Part shown: one piece after another, positions 18,201 through 25,814 of the stretch
Position numbering within the stretch: the stretch's first letter is position 1
Layout: each line of letters begins with the position of its first letter
NCBI GenBank assembly: GCA_964503885.1
Contig: CAZDCD010000021.1
Span: forward strand, 14,150-78,149
From: CAZDCD01 sp964503885
GTDB lineage: Bacteria; Bacteroidota; Bacteroidia; Bacteroidales; UBA10428
DNA length: 64,000 bases
Reading direction: 5' to 3'
Made by a program: the position numbers and the translations under genes
The notes under the pieces: generated by a model
Told to the model about the DNA's origin: nothing
The model's input: only the letters and a program-made list of their open reading frames with translations
Database searches by the model: none

Positions 18201-19623
18201 ATGCACACGCCTGAGACCGGTCATGATGACAGCCACCACCGATATCCTGGGATTTCTGCCCATGGCAGTTTCCACCTCGGCAGGCGCAGAGGTGCAGCGC
18301 CCGCTTGCCACTGTCGTCATAGGAGGAATTATCACAGCCACGCTGCTTACACTTATCGTACTGCCGATATTATACCTGAAGATCAATGAGAAGATAACCC
18401 GTCCGGCGATCTTCAGGCGTAAGAAGAAACCGCTGCTTATTCTTCTTCCGTTTTTGCTGTTGTCTTCCCTGGTTCATTCCCAGGAAGGAGAATTCAGGCC
18501 GCTGACCATGACGGAATCTGTGGAGATGGCCCTTAAAAACAATCCCGAAATAAAAAATGCGGAGCTTGGGATAGAGCGGGCAAGAAGCACTTCGGGAGAA
18601 GCTATTGATTTTGATCCGACGGAATTTGTCTACGAGTACGGACAGAAAAATTCACCGGTAAATGACAGGTATATTGGGATCAATCAGCATTTCGGATCGC
18701 TCCTGGTTCATGCCGGAAAACTCAGCAGTGCAAAAAAGCTTACATCATTGCGGGAAAGCGATGCCGAGATTATGAAAAAGGCAATTGCGGCCAAAGTAAA
18801 ATCGGCCTATTGTTTCTGGGTTTACCTGAATAAACGGCTTGAGGTTGTTGCACAGGAAAAAGACCTGTACAGCGATCTGTCAAGGATCGCAGACCTGCAT
18901 TTTCAGCTGGGTGAGTCCGACAGGCTTGAACAGGTTATGGCCGCTGCCAGGCAGGCACAGGTGGAGATAAAATACAACATGTTGCAGGACGATCTGGTTA
19001 TTGCCCGCAATAAATTGAAACAGCTTATCCTGACAGATGAAGAGATCGTGCCTGCTGAGCAGGAATTTGAATTGTATATGATCGATAAATCATCCCCGGA
19101 TACAGGATATACCGGTGAACTGTTGCTTTCACGCTACCGCAAAACGGTGGAACTTGAAAACAGCAGGCTGGCCACCGAAAAATACCGGTTCTTCCCCGGG
19201 ATCTCGGCAGGTTATTTCTACCAGGATATCGGTGCGTTTAAAGGGTTAACTGGTTGGCAGGCGGGACTTACGTTCCCGTTATGGTTCTTTCCCGTGAAGG
19301 CGAAGATCAGCCAGGCGAAGATTGACCGGGATATTGCAGAAAACAACCTGGCATTCCAGGAAACATTTGTTGAGAACGAAATCGAAAACCTGCTTTTTGA
19401 TCTCAACAAATATTTCAAACAGATCGTCTACTACCATGAATATGCGCTTGTGCAGGCGGATGAGCTGATCAAAACCACCGGTCTGCTCTATGAAAAAGAG
19501 GAGATCGATTATTTCGGGTATATCCAGGGAATTTCAGAAGGACTGCAGCTAAAATTGAATTTCCTCGAAACAATAAATAATTACAACCAAACGGCAATAC
19601 AACTGGAACTTTATGCAGACTAA
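15298..19623 (+). CDS. CusA/CzcA-type RND metal efflux pump fused to outer-membrane channel
   Basis: A single ORF of 1441 residues. Residues 1-1040 are a heavy-metal RND transporter with 12 membrane segments. TM4 carries the proton-relay acids D400 and D406 (IDFGIVVDGAV), characteristic of the HME group that exports Cu(I), Ag(I), Zn, Co or Cd. A second signal-like hydrophobic segment at about 1042-1062 (PLLILLPFLLLSSLVHSQ) leads into a TolC/CusC-like outer-membrane factor domain (about 1065-1441) with the long helical hairpins of that family. Such CusA-CusC fusions are known in Bacteroidetes, where the internal segment may be cleaved or act as the thirteenth helix. The adaptor follows with an 11-base overlap, so the tripartite pump is one transcript. 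No metal-responsive regulator lies nearby. The metal cannot be told from the sequence. Confidence 0.9.
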   Translation: MFRRIIDFSIHNKAIIGFLVVVMIGFGIYSMFRLPIDAVPDITNNQVQVVTVASSLSPQEVERFITYPLEISMANITDVIEIRSISRYGLSVLTIVFKEKVPILDARQLVNEQITLAQEDIPAGMGTPEMLPITTGLGEVYQYTLDVQKGYEGKYSPTDLREIQDWIVKRQLSGIPGIVEISSFGGYLKQYEIAVDPMKMRSFGLTCADVFEAVSKNNQSTGGSYIEKNTDAYYIRTEGLLHSIKDIENIVIKNLKGSPVLIKHVATVTYGHAPRFGAMTRNGKGEAVGGITLMLKGANSSKVIAEVKKRIEKMQHSFPPGLSVNAYLDRSEFVAKTTHTVAKNLIEGGLIVIFVLVLLLGHFRSGLIVASVIPLSMLFGFIMMYLFGVSANLMSLGAIDFGIVVDGAVIIVESIIYHVYKDYVGKVLTRKEVDTVVKKASANIYQSASFGVIIILIVFIPILALTGIEGKTFRPMAQTFSFVILGAFFLSMTYVPMMSALLLNRKIIYKKTISDRVIKFLKLTYHPVLKFSIANKNTILVITGIIFVISIWSFTKLGGEFVPTLEEGDLAMQMTIPTGSSLSQSIATATKAERILLENFPEVEQVVSKIGTAEVPTDPMAIEDADIMIVLKDKKDWVSARNREELIGKMKEKLRVITAATFEFTQPIQLRFNELMTGVKTDIAVKIYGEDLDELFTQANIAAGIISKLRGAADVKVEQLMGLPQLVIEYDRQKTGQYGLNISQLNNIVRTAFAGEAAGVIFEGERKFDLVIRMDSAMRQDLNLDKISVPTSGGLIIPFSEVAKVSYVEGPVQIARDETKRRVTIGINVRNRDVQSLVSEIDRKMKAGLRLKPGYYITYGGQFENLKNARSRLAVALPISLLLILILLFFTFNSVKYALLIFTAVPLSVVGGIAALWIRGMPFSISAGVGFIALFGVAVLNGIVLISNYNQMRTEGVDNIKYVVIRGACTRLRPVMMTATTDILGFLPMAVSTSAGAEVQRPLATVVIGGIITATLLTLIVLPILYLKINEKITRPAIFRRKKKPLLILLPFLLLSSLVHSQEGEFRPLTMTESVEMALKNNPEIKNAELGIERARSTSGEAIDFDPTEFVYEYGQKNSPVNDRYIGINQHFGSLLVHAGKLSSAKKLTSLRESDAEIMKKAIAAKVKSAYCFWVYLNKRLEVVAQEKDLYSDLSRIADLHFQLGESDRLEQVMAAARQAQVEIKYNMLQDDLVIARNKLKQLILTDEEIVPAEQEFELYMIDKSSPDTGYTGELLLSRYRKTVELENSRLATEKYRFFPGISAGYFYQDIGAFKGLTGWQAGLTFPLWFFPVKAKISQAKIDRDIAENNLAFQETFVENEIENLLFDLNKYFKQIVYYHEYALVQADELIKTTGLLYEKEEIDYFGYIQGISEGLQLKLNFLETINNYNQTAIQLELYAD

Positions 19624-20761
19624 AACCATGAAATATACAATCGTTTTCTTTGCCCTGACAGGAATACTGCACTGCGGATGCAAAAGCAAACCGGCAGGAC
19701 AGGAAATGCAGCAATCGTCAGATATTCCTGAAAATTCGGTTATGCTCACCGGTGATCAGATCCGAATGGCCAACCTGGTAACAGGAAAGATCACAAGGGA
19801 GCTGATCAGTGAAACGGTTGAATGCTCGGGATCCATTGAAGTACCTTCCAATTCAATAGCCACAGTTTCGGCTCCTGTCGGCGGATTCATAAAAAATGCC
19901 CCGTATTACCCCGGCAATACTGTTCGCAAAGGAACGGTACTGGTTGTACTGGAACATCCCGATTATATTAAGCTGCAGCAGGATTACCTGGAAACCAGGA
20001 ACCGGATCGAATATGTTAAAGAGGAGTTTAAGAGGCAGGGAGAGCTTACCGTAGAAAATGCCTCATCGATAAAAAAGATGCAGCAGGCCCAGTCCGATTA
20101 CCGTGTGGAAGAAGTCAGGCTCCTTTCGCTTTCCGCGCAGCTTAAACTGCTGGATATCAACCCTGACAGCCTTGACGTGGAAGGGATTAAAACAACCATT
20201 TCCATAAAGGCACCCATAAGCGGCACCATATCCAAAGTGAATGCAAGCATTGGCAAATTTGCCGCACCCAATGAAATGATCTATGAAATAGTAAATGACA
20301 GGGACACTCACCTGCATCTCGATATTTACGAAAAGGATATCCATAAAGTAAAGAAAGGGCAACAATTGAATTTCTGGCTTGTAAACGAACCCGGCAAAAA
20401 ATACTGTAGCGAGGTGATCACCATCGGTCCCATGGTAGATCCGGAGACCAGAACATTCGGTGTGCATGCCCATATTCACGACAATACCGGAATGTTAAGG
20501 CCCGGTATGTTTATTTTTGCCGAAATATTCATCTCTTCCGATTCGGTATTTGCAGCACCGGCTGATGCCATCGTGCTTTCCGAAGGAAAAGAATACATTT
20601 TTGAAGTCAATGATACCGTATTTACCCGTGTACAGGTGGAAACAGGGGTAAGGAACAACAGGTTCGTTCAGCTTGTGCATTTACCTGAAGAAATTGCAGA
20701 ACACAACATAGTGGCATCAGGCGCATATTATGTAAATGCCGAAATGAACAAAGAGGAATAA
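19613..20761 (+). CDS. CusB/CzcB-type periplasmic adaptor lipoprotein
   Basis: Membrane-fusion protein of 382 residues for the preceding RND-OMF pump. The N-terminal signal ends in a lipobox-like GILHCGC, so it is likely anchored in the inner membrane by lipid. The fold order is barrel-sandwich (SAPVGGFIKNAPYYPGNTVRKG), helical hairpin (about 125-180), second sandwich half (IKAPISGTISKVNASIGKFA) and beta-barrel, as in CusB. ATG 19613 overlaps the pump gene by 11 bases. ATG 19628 (MKYTIVFF) is an alternative that gives a more usual lipoprotein leader. No methionine-rich metal-binding N-terminus like that of CusB is seen, so copper specificity is not indicated. Confidence 0.88.
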   Translation: MQTKTMKYTIVFFALTGILHCGCKSKPAGQEMQQSSDIPENSVMLTGDQIRMANLVTGKITRELISETVECSGSIEVPSNSIATVSAPVGGFIKNAPYYPGNTVRKGTVLVVLEHPDYIKLQQDYLETRNRIEYVKEEFKRQGELTVENASSIKKMQQAQSDYRVEEVRLLSLSAQLKLLDINPDSLDVEGIKTTISIKAPISGTISKVNASIGKFAAPNEMIYEIVNDRDTHLHLDIYEKDIHKVKKGQQLNFWLVNEPGKKYCSEVITIGPMVDPETRTFGVHAHIHDNTGMLRPGMFIFAEIFISSDSVFAAPADAIVLSEGKEYIFEVNDTVFTRVQVETGVRNNRFVQLVHLPEEIAEHNIVASGAYYVNAEMNKEE

Positions 20762-20830
20762 GGTCACAAAATAAAACCGGTATTTCAGCGTTTAAGTACG
20801 CATAAAAGTCAAAAAAATAACGAATTATGC

Positions 20831-20862
20831 TTTTACCGCACCATTTTCTTGTTGTATATTTG
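20831..20862 (+). promoter_or_regulatory. Promoter for coiled-coil membrane protein
   Basis: TATATTTG at 20855-20862 is an exact TAnnTTTG match. A T-run at 20831-20834 lies 20 bases upstream in place of the -33 TTTG. The start codon is at 20890. Confidence 0.55.
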
Positions 20863-20889
20863 CCCTGAAAAACCTTAAAACCAGATATT

Positions 20890-21804
20890 ATGGAAAAGAC
20901 CACCACGTCAACCAATAGCAGTTATTCAGACAGAAATCCGAAGAGAAATACCAACAGGATGTTCATTGTCATTGGTATTTTATCCGTTATAGTGACCGTT
21001 CTTGCCGTAATGCTATTCATGGAAAACAAAAACCTCAAGGTTACCACCGAAGAAAAACAACTGATACAGGATGAAAAATCAGGTCTGGAAAAGCAGCTGA
21101 ACGGGATGATCCTCGAATATGATTCACTGAGAACTGAGAACGACAGCATAAACTCATTGCTTTCGGCCGAACAGCAGAAGATCAAACGCCTGCTCTCAAA
21201 ACAGGCTTCCGATGCCACAAAGATCAGGTTGTACAGGGATGAGCTGACAACACTCCGTAAGGTTATGCGCAGTTATATCGTTCAGATCGATTCGCTGAAT
21301 ACACGCAACCGTGAACTTACCGATGAAAACATCATGGTAAGGACGCAGCTGAGAAGTACCCAGGAGGACAGGGATAACCTCGCCCAGCAAAAAGAGAATC
21401 TCAGCCAGGTAGTTACAAAAGCTTCGGTGCTCAACGCCAAAAATATTATCCCTGAAGGATTGAATAAAAACAGCAAACCCAAAGACAGGGTTAAAAGTGT
21501 CGACAAGATCAGGGTGTGTTTCACCATACGTGAAAATGCCGTTGCCAAACCCGGCACCAGGACCATTTACCTGAGGATCCTCAGGCCCGACAATATTGTG
21601 CTTACCAGCGGAGAAACCGACCTGATCACTATTGACGGCCAGGAGCTTGTGTTTACTGCAAAGCGTGATCTCGAATACGAAAACAAGGATATTGACATGT
21701 GTATCTTCTGGGACAGGACGGAAGATCTCGTTGCGGGAACCTATACCGTATATCTCTATTCGGAGGGATTCCAGATAGGTTCGGAAACATTCTCATTACG
21801 ATAA
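20890..21804 (+). CDS. Coiled-coil membrane-anchored protein of unknown function
   Basis: A 304-residue protein with a short basic N-terminus, one membrane helix at about 24-44, a long coiled coil at about 46-180 rich in Leu/Glu/Gln heptads, and a C-terminal beta domain at about 205-304 (VCFTIRENAVAKPGTRTIYL onward). The topology suggests an inner-membrane anchor with the coiled coil and beta domain in the periplasm. I recognise it only as a type widely met in Bacteroidetes, sometimes labelled SMC-like because of the coil. It has its own promoter and a strong terminator, so it is a single-gene transcript. Confidence 0.7.
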   Translation: MEKTTTSTNSSYSDRNPKRNTNRMFIVIGILSVIVTVLAVMLFMENKNLKVTTEEKQLIQDEKSGLEKQLNGMILEYDSLRTENDSINSLLSAEQQKIKRLLSKQASDATKIRLYRDELTTLRKVMRSYIVQIDSLNTRNRELTDENIMVRTQLRSTQEDRDNLAQQKENLSQVVTKASVLNAKNIIPEGLNKNSKPKDRVKSVDKIRVCFTIRENAVAKPGTRTIYLRILRPDNIVLTSGETDLITIDGQELVFTAKRDLEYENKDIDMCIFWDRTEDLVAGTYTVYLYSEGFQIGSETFSLR

Positions 21805-21821
21805 TTCAGGCAACAACAGCA

Positions 21822-21852
21822 AAAACCCGGAGAATTTTCCCCGGGTTTTTTG
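21822..21852 (+). terminator. Rho-independent terminator
   Basis: Stem AAAACCCGG / CCGGGTTTT with a 10-base loop, followed by a T-run, 17 bases after the coiled-coil gene. Confidence 0.8.
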
Positions 21853-21906
21853 TTTGACCCGGATTTTTTCTACATTTGCACACCGGTAAAAGAATGCCGG
21901 GTTCAG

Positions 21907-21977
21907 GGTCACGTGGCCGAGTGGCTAGGCAGAGGTCTGCAAAACCTCGTACGGCGGTTCGAGTCCGCCCGTGACCT
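21907..21977 (+). tRNA. tRNA-Cys (GCA)
   Basis: A 71-base cloverleaf. The acceptor stem GGTCACG pairs with CGTGACC. The anticodon stem GAGGT/ACCTC encloses the loop CTGCAAA with anticodon GCA. The T-loop contains GTTCGAGTC. The discriminator base is U73, the identity base expected for tRNA-Cys. CCA is not encoded (CAG follows). Confidence 0.95.
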
Positions 21978-22393
21978 CAGATAGGGTGCTCCTGCAGTGC
22001 CCTTTTTTCATGTTAAGGGTTACGTGTCTGACTTTTCTACTGAAGACAGGCTTGTTCAGACTTTAATCCGCTAAGCGGCATTTGTAATACCGCTTTCAGA
22101 CACCAGCAAATTTGCAGTTTGCAGTTTTTTGGTACCTCTTTTCAAATTTAAAAGGATAAAAAATACCGGTTGGTATTTTTGCATGAAAATTACCTTTGCA
22201 TATACCTGTATTGAACGTCCAAAGCGTGATTGCAAATTACGCATGGCAGGGATCGATGGAATAGCTTACGCGAAGGCCGGATTGTCTTCGGTGAGAACGC
22301 TGCGCCAAGTTCCCGCTTTATTCGCTCTGCTTATGAAAAGAGACGTTCGCAGGACGTACCCTTACCTATATGTTTTACCTGTAACTGCCGTCA
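21978..22393. other. Spacer with tRNA terminator-like hairpin and degenerate repeat
   Basis: This 416-base stretch has no convincing gene. A weak stem (GGGTGCT / AGTGCCC with wobble pairs) followed by six T at about 21984-22009 could end the tRNA transcript. At 22023-22100 an inverted pair GTGTCTGA / TCAGACAC encloses a small CCGCTAAGCGG hairpin and a GCGGCATTTGTAATACCGC stem, which resembles a decayed mobile-element end. Confidence 0.4.
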
Positions 22394-23428
22394 TTAAAAA
22401 ACGATCAACGCTTTCATTACGCCTTCCCTATACCCGGCAACCATATCAAAAGCCTTTGGCGTATCGGCAAAACTGATGCGGTGGGTGGCCATGCTTCGCA
22501 GGTCAGTTTTTTTTGCCGCAACAAGTTCAACAGCTTCTTCGGCACAATGGTTCTGCCTGCGGATATTGATCAGGGTGAGTTCCTTTCGTCGCATAAGATC
22601 GGCTTTTATGCTCCAGTTATCGAACTCCGGTATACCCACCAATACAAGCTTCCCTCCGGGTGCGAGGATGTCCAGGGCATTGTCGAGCGCGTCCTGCTGC
22701 CCGCTGCATTCAAAAACAATATCAACGCCTGAAGGGATTTTATCGAGAATTGATTTTGCCACATCCTCTTTTTCAGGATTGGCCGCACAAACCACACCAT
22801 CCTTCACGGCTCTTGCAACCCTGTAACCGAGCTTGTCAGTCACAACAGCCGTTTTGTTTCCCAATGCACGTGAAGATAAAAGTACGCTCATACCGATAGG
22901 GCCAAACCCCAGTATTGCAATAGTATGGTTTCTTGTCATCGCCGATTGTTTTACGGAATACAATCCTATGGACAATGGTTCACACATAGCAGCTTCTTCC
23001 AGGGTCATTGAATCCGGAACAGGCAGGCAGCTCGATTCGGGTATCACGATGAATTCCGACAGGCATCCGTCCGCCTGTCCCGGGGCTCCCAGGAATTTCA
23101 TGTTGCGGCACGTATTGTGGCGTCCGGCTTTGCACTGATCGCACTTAAAACACGGCATGGCCGGCTCAATGGCGATACGGTCGCCCGGTTTGACGCGTGT
23201 AACCCCGGGTTGTACCTTCTCTACCACACCCGACCCTTCATGACCCACAGTAAACGGAAAATCCACAACCTGGCTGCCTATCCTCCCCTGGGTATAGTAA
23301 TGGATATCCGAACCGCAGACCCCCACCGCTTTCATCCTCACTAACACATCGGTATTCGTTAAAAATTGCGGTACCGGGATCTCAGCCATTTCCATCTGCC
23401 GGATGCCTTTCAGTCTCATTGTTTTCAT
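22394..23428 (-). CDS. Zinc-dependent alcohol/polyol dehydrogenase (MDR family)
   Basis: A 344-residue medium-chain dehydrogenase, closest by eye to the L-iditol/sorbitol/xylitol dehydrogenase group, which oxidises a polyol to a ketose with NAD+. The catalytic zinc box VGVCGSDIH is followed by GHEGSGVV. The structural zinc site has the four cysteines of CFKCDQC ... NTC at about 93-107. The Rossmann motif is GFGPIG at about 173-178. The start could also be the Met three codons in. It is a lone gene convergent with the tRNA side and not joined to a sugar transporter, so the substrate is unknown. Confidence 0.85.
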   Translation of the reverse strand: MKTMRLKGIRQMEMAEIPVPQFLTNTDVLVRMKAVGVCGSDIHYYTQGRIGSQVVDFPFTVGHEGSGVVEKVQPGVTRVKPGDRIAIEPAMPCFKCDQCKAGRHNTCRNMKFLGAPGQADGCLSEFIVIPESSCLPVPDSMTLEEAAMCEPLSIGLYSVKQSAMTRNHTIAILGFGPIGMSVLLSSRALGNKTAVVTDKLGYRVARAVKDGVVCAANPEKEDVAKSILDKIPSGVDIVFECSGQQDALDNALDILAPGGKLVLVGIPEFDNWSIKADLMRRKELTLINIRRQNHCAEEAVELVAAKKTDLRSMATHRISFADTPKAFDMVAGYREGVMKALIVF

Positions 23429-23576
23429 ACCTGTATTGATTGCAAATCTTCAGGTACAAAAGTAAGCCAATCCGATCCAATAACATAATTATATCGGATC
23501 GGGTATCAAAACAAAAGGGGAATGGCAGCAACTGACTCCATCCTCCTGTATTTATTGGATGAATTAACCCGGTACT

Positions 23577-24911
23577 TTACTGCATATACGCTACCGGATC
23601 GACCTTTTCGCCGTTTTTCCAGACTTCATAATGTAAATGCGGGCCGGTGGAACGTCCCGATTCCCCAACTTTCCCGATCATTTCGCCTTTTTTCACTGCC
23701 TGACCTTCTTTGACAAGAACTTCAGAGAGCTGTGTATACATCGTCGAATAAACTTCATCATGTTGAATGACAATGTATTTACCGTATTTGTCGGGGTCGA
23801 AATGTTCATCTTCAATCCTGATCACGTTTCCGTTGGCGGTAGCCTTTACCGGAGTTCCAAGAGGAGCTGCAAGATCAATGCCCTGGTGAAACTGCTCTTC
23901 TCCCGTTATGGGATGTTTCCGTATTCCGTAACCCGATGTCATGGTGACATCCTTCACATCTATGGGCGACATATCCGGCTTGTTTTCCTGCAGAGTGCTC
24001 ACTGAGCGTTCACCTTTTTCAACGGGCAGCCCTATTGTGCTTCCTGAAAATATAAGAATACATAAGAAGACCAGTGGAACGACAAGAAGAAATTTCAGGT
24101 TCACGGTCCCGGTTTTTTTGTGTATTGTCATCATAATAATTCGCTTTTTGGTTAATGAAACATTAAATGAGCTTGTGAAATTCACAATATGGTTGGAGCA
24201 TGCATGTTTCAGGATGAGCTGTTGATATTCGACCGGGTTAATGCCCGACCTGAGCACATTTTCATCTGCCAGGAATTCATGAACTTCGGTGAGGGACCTC
24301 TTGTACAGTATGATCACCGGATTAAACCAGCAGACAATATGGATGATCCCGGCAAGGATGAGATCGACTGTATGGAATTGCCTGGCATGAAGCTGTTCAT
24401 GAACCAGAATATGGTGGATCTCCCTGAACGTATATGCCGAAGGATTGAATAATACCCGGTTGAAAAAAGAGAACGGATGTGTAATTTCACTGGTAGTAAC
24501 GATCTTTAACCTGTCCCTTCGGTATGATGTATCGTACTTTGCATACCGTGCCAGTTTAACGGCCGATCTCAGAAAATTATACAGCAGCAGGAAAAAGCCT
24601 GAGAAATATAGTAAGAGGACCAGCCCGGAGAAAATTACAGTATAATTCTCTGACAGTGATCCCGATTGGCTTCCGGAAAAAGGGATTTCATTGTAGTCTA
24701 TACTAAAAACAGGTTTCACCGGTACGTGAATTACATTCCAGCCCGACTGCAGGGTGATCAGCGGTATGACAAAGGGCAGGGTCATTGAGCAAAGCAGGTA
24801 AAACCGCTGCAATGCAAAGGATGTATTCTTTTTAAATATCAGGCTGTAGAATGCATAAAACAATGCCTGCAAAATACTGACCTTACCCAGGTAAATAATA
24901 TAATTATTCAT
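23577..24911 (-). CDS. BlaR1-type M56 peptidase fused to M23 endopeptidase
   Basis: A 444-residue membrane protein. Four membrane helices surround a cytoplasmic-facing gluzincin with H171-E172-x2-H175 and a downstream HEFLADE glutamate motif, as in BlaR1/MecR1. After the last helix (about 273-290), residues 322-444 form an M23 LytM-like domain with both zinc motifs intact: H342-x3-D346 and H425-x-H427. M23 enzymes cut peptide cross-bridges of peptidoglycan, so the outer domain may bind or cut cell wall where BlaR1 has a penicillin-sensor domain. The gene overlaps the blaI-type repressor by 8 bases, so the pair is one operon and the M56 site probably inactivates that repressor. Confidence 0.88.
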   Translation of the reverse strand: MNNYIIYLGKVSILQALFYAFYSLIFKKNTSFALQRFYLLCSMTLPFVIPLITLQSGWNVIHVPVKPVFSIDYNEIPFSGSQSGSLSENYTVIFSGLVLLLYFSGFFLLLYNFLRSAVKLARYAKYDTSYRRDRLKIVTTSEITHPFSFFNRVLFNPSAYTFREIHHILVHEQLHARQFHTVDLILAGIIHIVCWFNPVIILYKRSLTEVHEFLADENVLRSGINPVEYQQLILKHACSNHIVNFTSSFNVSLTKKRIIMMTIHKKTGTVNLKFLLVVPLVFLCILIFSGSTIGLPVEKGERSVSTLQENKPDMSPIDVKDVTMTSGYGIRKHPITGEEQFHQGIDLAAPLGTPVKATANGNVIRIEDEHFDPDKYGKYIVIQHDEVYSTMYTQLSEVLVKEGQAVKKGEMIGKVGESGRSTGPHLHYEVWKNGEKVDPVAYMQ

Positions 24912-25296
24912 TGGATCTTCTCTTGTCGATCAGTTCATCGATATGTTTCCTGAGCTCCTCCAATTCACTTACTGAAAGGTCGTTTTCACGCGTGAAAAAT
25001 GAAGCGAATTTTTCGGCCGAACCGTTAAAATAGTTCTTTACCACATTTTTGAGGTGTCTTGTGATGTATTCTTTCTTGCCAATCACCGGATAGTACTCGT
25101 TCGCTTTACCGTATGCATTGAATCCGATAAATCCTTTCCTGACCAATATCCTGATCAATGTGGTGACTGTGGTATAGGCAGGCCTGGGCCCGGGAAATTC
25201 TTCGACAATATCCCTGACAAATCCTTTCCCGATTTTCCACAGGTATTGCATGATCTGCTCTTCTGCCCGGGTTAAATCTTTTTTATTCATGTCCAT
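24904..25296 (-). CDS. BlaI/MecI-family transcriptional repressor
   Basis: A 130-residue winged-helix repressor. The start, LTRAEEQIMQYLWKIGKGFV, and the recognition region around PAYTTVTTLIRILVRKGFI are diagnostic for the BlaI/MecI/CopY family. The C-terminal half is a helical dimerisation domain. It precedes the M56-M23 gene with an 8-base overlap. Three tandem AACTAA-N4-TTAATT dyads lie 29-84 bases upstream of its start and are the likely autoregulatory operators. By analogy with BlaR1-BlaI, cell-wall stress sensed by the partner would lead to cleavage of this repressor. Confidence 0.9.
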   Translation of the reverse strand: MDMNKKDLTRAEEQIMQYLWKIGKGFVRDIVEEFPGPRPAYTTVTTLIRILVRKGFIGFNAYGKANEYYPVIGKKEYITRHLKNVVKNYFNGSAEKFASFFTRENDLSVSELEELRKHIDELIDKRRSNE

Positions 25297-25324
25297 TGTG
25301 CGGGTAATTTTGATATAAATCTAT

Positions 25325-25380
25325 AACTAATTTTTTAATTATGCAACTAATATTTTAATCATACAACTAATTCTTTAATT
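25325..25380. promoter_or_regulatory. Three phased dyads, probable BlaI operators
   Basis: Three copies of AACTAA-N4-TTAATT start at 25325, 25345 and 25365, exactly 20 bases apart, so they lie on one face of the helix. Each is a near-palindrome with one mismatched pair (the second has two). They sit directly upstream of the blaI-type gene. Confidence 0.7.
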
Positions 25381-25393
25381 ATATAATTACCTA

Positions 25394-25736
25394 ATTAACT
25401 TGAGTTCGGTATCAATTAAAACTATTTGGCTTATACAGCATGATCAACAGTACTTAAAATCTCACTGGTTAACATGCTCTTATAGAGAAAACCCCGGATA
25501 AAATCCGGGGGTAAGACATCAAACTCTGAAACAGAACCCTAAAGGGGTTCAACCAGATAATTAGCTATATGAATGGGATATTGCTGAACCCCTTCAGGGT
25601 TCATATCAGGAGGCCATATATCAATCACCACAGGTTTCAGCTGTGGCTATTCACATTTAACCGCTTCGCGGTTATAGCTTATTAACAACAATATAGCACA
25701 ATTGAATTGAAATTCCTATATCGAACTCACGTTAAT
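25394..25736. mobile_element. Hairpin-rich MITE-like element with terminal inverted repeats
   Basis: The left end ATTAACTTGAGTTCGGTAT (25394-25412) is the inverted complement of ATATCGAACTCACGTTAAT (25718-25736) at 17 of 19 positions. Between them are five hairpins: 25492-25510 (CCCCGGAT), 25534-25550 (GAACCC), 25585-25603 (TGAACCC), 25628-25646 (CCACAG) and 25658-25674 (TAACCGC). Loops are short. There is no ORF. The structure fits a non-autonomous miniature element of about 343 bases. Confidence 0.6.
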
Positions 25737-25814
25737 CGGTCCATGTATGATTAATCAATCGTTTAAAATATTCCCGGGAGCTGGTAATGGAGATAAAACA
25801 ACAGTCTTCTGTGC

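Noticed and set aside
18421..18490. Possible missed stop or frameshift between RND and outer-membrane factor
   Set aside because: The reading frame is continuous and the same fusion is known in Bacteroidetes, so a sequencing error need not be assumed.
22129..22476. ORF of 115 codons on the plus strand
   Set aside because: It overlaps the 3' end of the alcohol dehydrogenase on the other strand, has low-complexity basic translation and no domain pattern.
25325..25380. Possible CRISPR-like direct repeats
   Set aside because: Units are 20 bases with no spacers between and are self-complementary, so operators are the better explanation. No cas genes lie nearby.
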